Shown here piece by piece: positions 31,437 through 36,928 of a stretch of 36,928 nt of DNA. The notes under the pieces are model-generated. The model did not search any database. It was not told where the DNA came from and saw only the letters and a program-made list of their open reading frames with translations. Positions within the stretch are counted from its first letter, which is position 1. The number at the start of each line of letters is the position of its first letter. The stretch is from an uncultured Bacilli bacterium (GTDB taxonomy: Bacteria; Bacillota_I; Bacilli_A; RF39; UBA660). The DNA lies in assembly GCA_934120015.1 (NCBI GenBank), contig CAKOTD010000011.1, forward strand, positions 1 to 36,928, read 5' to 3'. Position numbers and translations under genes: made by a program.

Positions 31437-31675
31437 TTATTTAAATACTTTCTAAGAACAATTTCTAGTATTTTAGTTCTATCAAATTTAACTATTTTTG
31501 AACGTGCTTCCTTATGACTTGAAATATATCCAGGATCTCCACTTATTAAATATCCTACTATCTGGTTAATAGGATTATATCCTCGTTCTTTTAATATTTC
31601 AACGACTTCATTTAAAGTACTTTCTACTAAAGCCTCCTCAAATTCATCATAACTATAAACCTTTGTTTCATCCAT
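31433..31675 (-). CDS. ireB: IreB family regulatory protein (DUF965)
   Basis: 80 residues with the family's near-invariant block: ILKERGYNPINQIVGYLISGDPGYISSHKEARSKI. IreB is a small phosphoprotein regulated by the PASTA kinase/phosphatase pair in enterococci, linked to cell-wall stress and cephalosporin tolerance. It is the first gene of the ireB-ruvX-DUF1292-mltG operon and has its own promoter. Confidence 0.93.
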   Translation of the reverse strand: MDETKVYSYDEFEEALVESTLNEVVEILKERGYNPINQIVGYLISGDPGYISSHKEARSKIVKFDRTKILEIVLRKYLNK

Positions 31676-31704
31676 ATAATCACCTCATCTATGAATACAT
31701 ATCT

Positions 31705-31733
31705 ATTGTATCATTAAATTATACATTTTACAA
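31705..31733 (-). promoter_or_regulatory. Promoter of the ireB-ruvX-mltG operon
   Basis: Minus-strand TTGTAA (31728-31733) and TACAAT (31705-31710), 17 bases apart, with an extended -10 TGA. It lies 30 bases before the ireB ATG. Confidence 0.65.
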
Positions 31734-31750
31734 TCACTAAACAATTTACA

Positions 31751-33514
31751 CTAGTAGTTTTCTAAAAATTTCTTTAAATTGACAGCAACTTTTTCAGGTA
31801 TAATCTTTATTAACTCATCTATATCAACTGTTTTAAGTTTGACAATAGTTTTATATTTTTTTAACAATTCCAACTTTCTTTTTTCACCAATACCCTCTAT
31901 ATTGTCAAGTAAACTTGATAAGCTCCCTTTACTACGAAGCTGTTTATGGTAATTAATTGTAAAATTATGTACTTCATCTTGCATTCTCTCTAAATAATAA
32001 AATAAAGAACTCTTTTTATCAATTGGAATTATTTCTATAGGATCAAAAGCCATTAGTGCTTCAGTAGCATGATGATTATCTTTTTTTAGCCCTACTACTG
32101 GTATTTTTAAATTAAGTGAACTAATAACATCTCTTGCAACATTTATTTGTCCTATACCTCCATCAACAATAATAAGGTCTGGTTTTTCTAATTTATCTTT
32201 TAAAACCCTAAAATATCTACGATATATAACTTCTTTCATTGTTCCATAATCATCATTTTTATCTAATGTTATCTTGAACTTTCTATAGTCATTTTTACTA
32301 GGCTTACCATTTTTGAAAACAACCATTCCTGATACATTAAATGTTCCAAATAAATTAGAATTATCGAATAGTTCAATACGATCTAATTTTTCAAGATTTA
32401 ATATTTTCATTAACTCCTCATTTGCACCTATTGTTTTCTCTTCATCTCTTTTAATAAGTTCAAATTGTTCTTTTAAGGCAACTTCAGCATTATTGTTGGC
32501 CATTTCTACTAATTCCTTTTTTATTCCTTTTTGTGGGACTCTTACTGGTATATTTAAATAAGATTCTATAAGTGAAATATTTACAATACTAGGAACAAGT
32601 ATCTCTTTTGGAAGTAATACATCTCTTTCATAAAATTTAGCAATATACACATTTAATTCTTCATCTATCTCATCTATAAGTGGACATATTTTGGAATGTC
32701 TTTCAAGTATTTTTCCGCCTCTTATAAAAAATACTTGAAATGAAATATAACCATTTTGAACAAAATATCCAAATACATCTCTATCTATTCCATCCCTAAT
32801 TTCTACTTTTTGTTTTGCAAGAGTAACATCTATATAGTCAAGCAAGTCTTTTAACTCTTTTGCTTTTTCATAATTCATTTTTTCACTTTCTACAATCATT
32901 TCTTCAGTTATCTTTTTTCTAATTATCTCATCATTTCCTTTTAAAAAGGCAACTATATCATTTTTCATATCATTAATTTTCTGAAAACTAACGTTATTTC
33001 GGCAATAACCAAGACACTGACCAATGTGATAATAAAGACATGGAACTTTGTTATAATTGCTGCACTTACGAAGTGGATATAATCTATTTAACATATTAAC
33101 TGTATTACGTGCTGCTGTTACGTTTGGATAAGGTCCATAAAGATGGGTATTTCCTTTTTTTTTACGATTAAGATTTCTTACTACCAATAATCTAGGTACT
33201 TCCTCATTAGTTAATTCAATATATGGATAGCTTTTGTCATCACGAAGTAAAATATTATATTTAGGATCATATTTTTTAATTAAATTTATCTCTAATATAA
33301 GTGATTCTGTCTCACTTCCCACAACAACATATTCAAAATCAGCTATTTCACTAACAAGTTTTGCTGTTTTACCAGTATGTTTGCTATGAAAATAAGAATT
33401 TAATCTATTTTTTAAGTTTTTTGCTTTTCCAACATAAATAATTACATTATCCTTATTTTTCATCATATAACATCCAGGACTAGTTGGAACAAGTAATAAT
33501 TTTTCTAATATCAT
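31751..33514 (-). CDS. uvrC: Excinuclease ABC subunit C
   Basis: 587 residues. Makes both incisions in nucleotide excision repair, with UvrB. In order: GIY-YIG nuclease (GCYMMKNKDNVIIYVGKAKNLKNRL), a four-Cys cluster region (CSNYNKVPCLYYHIGQCLGYC), the UVR motif that binds UvrB (EKMNYEKAKELKDLLDYI), the RNase H-like 3' domain (FDNSNLFGT, IVDGGIGQINVA) and tandem helix-hairpin-helix at the C-terminus (NIEGIGEKRKLELL). Start chosen at the ATG at 33514 (GGTG six bases upstream); a GTG three codons earlier also fits. Confidence 0.96.
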   Translation of the reverse strand: MILEKLLLVPTSPGCYMMKNKDNVIIYVGKAKNLKNRLNSYFHSKHTGKTAKLVSEIADFEYVVVGSETESLILEINLIKKYDPKYNILLRDDKSYPYIELTNEEVPRLLVVRNLNRKKKGNTHLYGPYPNVTAARNTVNMLNRLYPLRKCSNYNKVPCLYYHIGQCLGYCRNNVSFQKINDMKNDIVAFLKGNDEIIRKKITEEMIVESEKMNYEKAKELKDLLDYIDVTLAKQKVEIRDGIDRDVFGYFVQNGYISFQVFFIRGGKILERHSKICPLIDEIDEELNVYIAKFYERDVLLPKEILVPSIVNISLIESYLNIPVRVPQKGIKKELVEMANNNAEVALKEQFELIKRDEEKTIGANEELMKILNLEKLDRIELFDNSNLFGTFNVSGMVVFKNGKPSKNDYRKFKITLDKNDDYGTMKEVIYRRYFRVLKDKLEKPDLIIVDGGIGQINVARDVISSLNLKIPVVGLKKDNHHATEALMAFDPIEIIPIDKKSSLFYYLERMQDEVHNFTINYHKQLRSKGSLSSLLDNIEGIGEKRKLELLKKYKTIVKLKTVDIDELIKIIPEKVAVNLKKFLENY

Positions 33515-33537
33515 GTAAATCACCTTTAATTATTAAT

Positions 33538-33546
33538 ATTATAACA
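33538..33546 (-). promoter_or_regulatory. Extended -10 promoter of uvrC
   Basis: Minus-strand TGT before TATAAT (33538-33543), 24 bases before the ATG. The -35 (TTTAAT) is poor. It is divergent from the promoter at 33575-33603. Confidence 0.5.
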
Positions 33547-33574
33547 TTAAATTATGTTTTATTAAACAATAATA

Positions 33575-33603
33575 TTGTTTTGAAATAATTCATATTATAT
33601 AAT
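33575..33603 (+). promoter_or_regulatory. Promoter of the YigZ-family gene
   Basis: TTGTTT (33575-33580) and TATAAT (33598-33603) with a 17-base spacer, 16 bases before the ATG at 33619, leaving a short leader with GGTGA. Confidence 0.6.
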
Positions 33604-33618
33604 TATTTTGGTGATTAT

Positions 33619-34203
33619 ATGTATTTCATAAAAAATGAAGGTCTAAATAAAATTACAATTAATAAATCTGATTTCATTTGTATTATTAAACCCGTCCATA
33701 ATCTATTTGAAATAAAAATGGCTATAAATGAAGCAAAAACAACATATGATGGTGCTACTCACTATTGCTATGCATATATTCTAGGTAATAATGAAAAATA
33801 TAATGATGATGGAGAACCAAGTGGTACAGCTGGTAACCCTATCTTAAATGTCATTAAAAATAATAATTTAAATAATATAATAGTAATTGTTGTTAGATAT
33901 TTTGGAGGTATAAAATTAGGAGCCGGTGGATTGGTTAGAGCTTATACAAAAGCAGTAACTGAGTGCTTAAAAACAGTTGAATTAAAGGTGCCAATCGAGT
34001 ACATTAATATTGATATATATATTTCTTATGAAAATGCCAATGAATTATATAAATATATAAATGAAGAATATATAAAAAGTAAGGAATTTAATGAAAAAAT
34101 AAAATTTGAATTATTAGTACCAACTGATATATATGAAAAGATAAAGAATAACTTAAAGCTTATCAGTTTAGACATTATAGAAAAAGAAATTACCATCCAG
34201 TAA
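33619..34203 (+). CDS. YigZ/IMPACT family protein
   Basis: 194 residues. The N-terminal domain has the IMPACT signatures ATHYCYAYILG, DDGEPSGTAGNPIL and VIVVRYFGGIKLGAGGLVRAY; the C-terminal ferredoxin-like domain follows from about residue 130. Family members bind nucleic acid or ribosomes, and the eukaryotic IMPACT counteracts Gcn2; the bacterial role is not firmly known. GGTGA lies before the ATG. It is divergent from uvrC and convergent with the SGNH gene, sharing a terminator with the latter. Confidence 0.9.
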   Translation: MYFIKNEGLNKITINKSDFICIIKPVHNLFEIKMAINEAKTTYDGATHYCYAYILGNNEKYNDDGEPSGTAGNPILNVIKNNNLNNIIVIVVRYFGGIKLGAGGLVRAYTKAVTECLKTVELKVPIEYINIDIYISYENANELYKYINEEYIKSKEFNEKIKFELLVPTDIYEKIKNNLKLISLDIIEKEITIQ

Positions 34204-34213
34204 TTTCTTTTTA
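34180..34213. terminator. Bidirectional terminator, YigZ / SGNH genes
   Basis: Ten-base perfect arms (34183-34192 and 34201-34210) with an 8-base loop, A-run before and T-run after. It overlaps the ends of both convergent genes. Confidence 0.75.
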
Positions 34214-35176
34214 ATATAAATTTCTTTCATCTATTCCTATTGTACTTATACAAGTATTATCTTTTCCAACTATTAGATTCTTCTGATTAATTATATTTTT
34301 TGCTGCATCTCTTCCAATTAGTCTTAATGAGTCATAATTTAAATGTACTCTATCAACCATATTTTTCTTTGCCACCTCACCAGGTTGTGACAATAATACG
34401 GGAAGGGAAGATGCTACAAATAAATTATTAGTAGTTAAAGTCATATTTTGAAAATATTTATCAAGTTTGTATTCTTGTTCAGGGGCTGTATATTCAGTAT
34501 CACCCTGAATATATGCCAAACCAGGTTCTATAACTGCACCAAATTCAACATCACTTTTATTAATCAAAGTATTATGAAAATTCATATATAGTTTTGTATA
34601 TTTTTCTTCATTCTTATCACTATCATGCTCTCCATCATACATGACATAAAAACTATTTCCAATAGTAAATCCGTCTTCTTTAAGTCTATTTACTGCTTTA
34701 TTATATTTTTTTACTAAAAAGGAAAATATATTATTGCCTTCATTTATTTCTTCATAGCTATTTTGGGGCTGAAACCAATCAATATTTCGACCATTAACAG
34801 CACTAGGTATGATAACAACATTTCTGCCAGTTAAACTTATATATTCTGATACAAAACTACTAATTAAGGCATAATTATTTTTTTCAGATGCAATACAGTA
34901 CCAATTTTGACAATAGCTTTTATCCTCACCTATTTTATTAGGTATATTATTACTAGTATTATATTCAATAATTTTATCCTCAGCATACTTATATTCATAA
35001 ACTTTACCTTTTAGTAACGAAAAATTTAAGTAATTCATTTCATCATCACTAATACTTTGTGCACCTATACCAACCATATTTGATTGACCTGTAAATATTA
35101 TTATATCGACCTCTTCAGCATAGACCGAAAAAGATAAACAAAAAAAAGTTAACAAGCCTAAAACTACCCTTTTCAT
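34211..35176 (-). CDS. Exported SGNH-type (sialate O-acetylesterase-like) esterase
   Basis: 321 residues from the ATG at 35176 (GAGGTG upstream). A signal peptide MKRVVLGLLTFFCLSFSVYAEE ends at an Ala-x-Ala-like site near residue 20. The mature protein starts with IIIFTGQSNMVG, the block I SGNH nucleophile motif of the sialate-acetylesterase (SASA) group. NGRNIDWF and the late MVDRVHLNYDSLRLIGRDAA give the Asn and the Asp-x-x-His catalytic pair. The family removes acetyl groups from sugars such as sialic acid or xylan. CQNWYC and a late Cys could form disulfides. It has a near-perfect promoter of its own. Confidence 0.85.
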   Translation of the reverse strand: MKRVVLGLLTFFCLSFSVYAEEVDIIIFTGQSNMVGIGAQSISDDEMNYLNFSLLKGKVYEYKYAEDKIIEYNTSNNIPNKIGEDKSYCQNWYCIASEKNNYALISSFVSEYISLTGRNVVIIPSAVNGRNIDWFQPQNSYEEINEGNNIFSFLVKKYNKAVNRLKEDGFTIGNSFYVMYDGEHDSDKNEEKYTKLYMNFHNTLINKSDVEFGAVIEPGLAYIQGDTEYTAPEQEYKLDKYFQNMTLTTNNLFVASSLPVLLSQPGEVAKKNMVDRVHLNYDSLRLIGRDAAKNIINQKNLIVGKDNTCISTIGIDERNLY

Positions 35177-35196
35177 AACACACCTCAATAATAGTG

Positions 35197-35225
35197 ATTA
35201 TATAAATATTTTTAGTGTTTGTCAA
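35197..35225 (-). promoter_or_regulatory. Consensus promoter of the SGNH esterase gene
   Basis: Minus-strand TTGACA (35220-35225) and TATAAT (35197-35202) with exactly 17 bases between them: a perfect sigma-A consensus, which predicts strong expression of a surface enzyme. Confidence 0.9.
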
Positions 35226-35234
35226 CTATCTTAT

Positions 35235-36008
35235 TTAAATTATTCCAATTACAATTCCTGTTACTATTAAAAATATTCCAAGAATAATTAAGGCCATATT
35301 TGACTTACCGGCAGACTTTAGATATTCCTCTTTTTGTTTGTTTGTTACAACAAATTTGCAGCTTGACTTTTTAGGACATGTAATATGTATTTTTTCCCCT
35401 TTTTTATAAGCTGCACCAACAATAAACAAGTGCTCATTATTATCAATTGTATTTTCTTTTAATTCAAATCCCAAAATATTATTTCCAAAAGGATTAATTG
35501 GTAGCTGTATTCCAAAGTTTCCTAATTCTATAAGCCCTGCTTCTTTAAATTCATTGTATGAATTCTTTATTTCTAAATCATGCACATATTTCATATCTAG
35601 CACTACAGATTCACCTGTTGAATCATCAACAAAATCTAAACTGTCACCAAGTACCATATCAAAAATATTTTCTCTTTTATTTACTACTCTGGTGCAATTG
35701 TTTCCATCGGCATCTTTATAATTTTCTTTCTCCTCTGAAACTTGTACTGCCTTAGCAGATACAAATGCCACTTCTGTTTTTGTAAATGGTGCTTTATATA
35801 GATTAGTAGCTTTTGCAAAGCCATCAAGAGCAACTACCTCCATATAATCTTCAGGCAAACCAGCACGATTAAAAGATTTCAAAACATCTGCAACTTTTTT
35901 TATAGTTAAATTCTTAATAGCATTTGTTTTTTTCTTTAATATAGGTACTATTACAAATATTAATAACAAACCTAAAGCAATCATAAATATCATACCAACT
36001 ATTTTCAT
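35235..36008 (-). CDS. GIDE-like membrane protein
   Basis: 257 residues from the ATG at 36008 (GGAGG eight bases upstream; the frame extends to 36056 without a ribosome site). A membrane helix at each end (about 4-24 and 237-256) brackets a soluble domain. That domain (LPEDYMEVVALDGFAKATNLYKAPFTKTEVAFVSAKAVQ, then DDSTGESVVLDM) resembles the GIDE domain found in mitochondrial E3 ligase MAPL and in bacterial membrane proteins. No RING finger or other catalytic residues are seen. Two Cys (HITCPKKSSCKF) precede the last helix. Function unknown; probably a membrane scaffold or stress protein. Confidence 0.7.
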   Translation of the reverse strand: MKIVGMIFMIALGLLLIFVIVPILKKKTNAIKNLTIKKVADVLKSFNRAGLPEDYMEVVALDGFAKATNLYKAPFTKTEVAFVSAKAVQVSEEKENYKDADGNNCTRVVNKRENIFDMVLGDSLDFVDDSTGESVVLDMKYVHDLEIKNSYNEFKEAGLIELGNFGIQLPINPFGNNILGFELKENTIDNNEHLFIVGAAYKKGEKIHITCPKKSSCKFVVTNKQKEEYLKSAGKSNMALIILGIFLIVTGIVIGII

Positions 36009-36090
36009 ATAACTTACCTCCACTATAAATATACCATTTTTATATAAATTTAGCAATTATTATAATCAATTTTACATTACTATTTCACCT

Positions 36091-36136
36091 TTCCTTGATT
36101 GTTCACTATACAAATAATAGAATAACAACCAAGGAA
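36091..36136. repeat. Inverted repeat upstream of the GIDE-like gene
   Basis: Thirteen-base arms (36091-36103 and 36124-36136, one mismatch) around a 20-base centre, 83 bases before the ATG at 36008. Could be an operator or leader hairpin. The rest of 36057-36245 shows nothing else recognisable apart from an incomplete TTGACA on the minus strand near 36196. Confidence 0.45.
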
Positions 36137-36245
36137 TGATACATAATTAAGGCTTACATATATTAATACAGCGTCATTTTTTCCTAGTTTGTCAAGTTTA
36201 TTATAATTAAACTATTTATTTTTGAAATAATTGTAAATGATTTTA

Positions 36246-36270
36246 AAACTTACATATGATATGTAAGTTT
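36246..36270 (-). terminator. Terminator of the leucine-rich-repeat gene
   Basis: Perfect 11-base arms (36246-36256 and 36260-36270) with a 3-base loop, then TTTTAAAATC on the minus strand, 20 bases past the stop at 36291. Confidence 0.65.
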
Positions 36271-36290
36271 CACGCATTTTATCATAAATT

Positions 36291-36928
36291 TTATATTATC
36301 CTTCTATTTATTAATTGCTTTTCTATTTTATCACTAAATACTATTTTTGATATAAGACTACTTGATAAATCTAAACCATCAAGATTCTTAAGAGATGTTA
36401 AGTATATACTTCCACCTATTTTAGTTGGTAATTTTAAACCTTTGGCACTTGTTAAGCCGATTAAATATAAATCACCGTCTATTTCGTTTGGTAATTCTAA
36501 TCCTTCGGCACTTGTTAAACCGCTTAAATCTAAATCCCATCCTATTTTATCTGGCAATTTTAAGCCTTCGGTACTTGTTAAGCCGCTTAAATCTAAATCA
36601 CCGCCTATTTCGTTTGGCAACTTTAAGCCTTCGGCACTTCTTAGGTTGCTTAAATATAAACTTCCTCCTACTTTATCTGGCAATTTTAAGCCTTCGGCAC
36701 TTCTTAGGTTGCTTAAATATAAACTTCCTCCTACTTTATCTGGCAATTTTAAGCCTTCGGCACTTCTTAAGTAACTTAAATCTAAATTACCACGATGATA
36801 TATTATATTTCCGCTTAATGCTTCTTCTGTTAAAGATATATTTTCTTCTTGACAATCTAATACTAAAGCTAAATCCTTTCTTACGTTTCTGCCTTCTAAT
36901 AATTCTTCTATTCTTGGATCTTTTTTAT
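36291..36928 (-). CDS. Leucine-rich-repeat protein, cut by the window edge
   Basis: The frame is open from the right edge of the window; its start lies outside. The first visible part (KKDPRIEELLEGRNVRKDLALVLDC-like, with EENISLTEEALSG) is charged and helical, then 21-residue repeats of the form GGSLYLSNLRSAEGLKLPDKV run to about 36400, seven or so in number. Regular Leu spacing suggests a short parallel solenoid (LRR or right-handed beta helix). No signal peptide can be judged. The protein ends with a non-repeat cap (IVFSDKIEKQLINRRII). Confidence 0.8.
   Translation of the reverse strand, partial: KKDPRIEELLEGRNVRKDLALVLDCQEENISLTEEALSGNIIYHRGNLDLSYLRSAEGLKLPDKVGGSLYLSNLRSAEGLKLPDKVGGSLYLSNLRSAEGLKLPNEIGGDLDLSGLTSTEGLKLPDKIGWDLDLSGLTSAEGLELPNEIDGDLYLIGLTSAKGLKLPTKIGGSIYLTSLKNLDGLDLSSSLISKIVFSDKIEKQLINRRII
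36400..36786. repeat. 63-bp tandem repeats inside the LRR gene
   Basis: The 63-bp unit at 36661-36723 is followed by a nearly identical copy from 36724; 36622-36660 equals 36685-36723. Units further left are progressively diverged. The array encodes the 21-residue protein repeats. Confidence 0.85.

Noticed and set aside
36400..36786. Possible CRISPR-like array because of regular repeats
   Set aside because: Units are directly adjacent, 63 bp, in frame within one open reading frame and without unique spacers.

Overview
The window looks like a very AT-rich, walled member of the Firmicutes/Bacilli, close to the lineage that also gave rise to mycoplasmas (an uncultured gut Bacillota is a reasonable guess). 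The reasons are: standard code (TGG for Trp, TGA used as stop in two overlapping genes); strong GGAGG ribosome sites; a ClpB without its N-terminal domain under a CIRCE operator; and the conserved Bacillus-type run ireB-ruvX-DUF1292-mltG-trmR, which implies peptidoglycan. Nearly all genes lie on the minus strand.

Layout. 1-500: promoter, tRNA-CAT, tRNA-Leu(TAG) and a terminator. 616-2176: an unknown gene and dTMP kinase (tmk, plus strand). 2199-10840: a surface region with a 1,775-residue protein bearing a type IV pilin-like N-terminus, its lipoprotein neighbour, an M23/LysM cell-wall hydrolase, an unknown gene and a second pilin-like, repeat-rich membrane protein. 10950-12072: Smr protein, a remnant of a Na+/Ca2+ exchanger, and a GNAT acetyltransferase.

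12149-20633 is the accessory core. It consists of two tandem units inserted at the 3' end of ppdK (pyruvate, phosphate dikinase). Three copies of the ppdK 3' end (20599, 19143, 12149) each end in an in-frame stop. The two units share a left arm (20428-20598 and 18971-19142, with a terminator hairpin) and a right arm (19178-19215 and 12187-12220). This is the attL/attR geometry of site-specific integration repeated twice. Unit 1 carries one Abi_2-type abortive-infection gene. Unit 2 carries an ICE-like HTH gene, a broken ParB-like gene and a compact seven-gene operon: HAD 5'-nucleotidase, CX5CX2C radical SAM protein, Asp/Glu-racemase-like enzyme, HhH-GPD DNA glycosylase, thymidylate-kinase-like protein, PfkB/P-loop kinase fusion and MazG-like pyrophosphohydrolase. 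I do not recognise this combination as a described system. Its content points to nucleotides or DNA bases, and its position in a defence-carrying hotspot makes it the best candidate here for an undescribed system.

20599-36008 is mostly housekeeping: ppdK, a Xer recombinase, a metallophosphoesterase, clpB (CIRCE plus a leader hairpin), a Fic protein with Gln in place of the catalytic His, trmR, two DUF1292 genes flanking mltG, ruvX, ireB, uvrC, a YigZ/IMPACT protein, an exported SGNH esterase and a GIDE-like membrane protein. The right edge (36291-36928) cuts through a leucine-rich-repeat gene with near-identical 63-bp repeats.

No CRISPR array, rRNA or transposase gene was seen. All functions are inferred from motifs and context.
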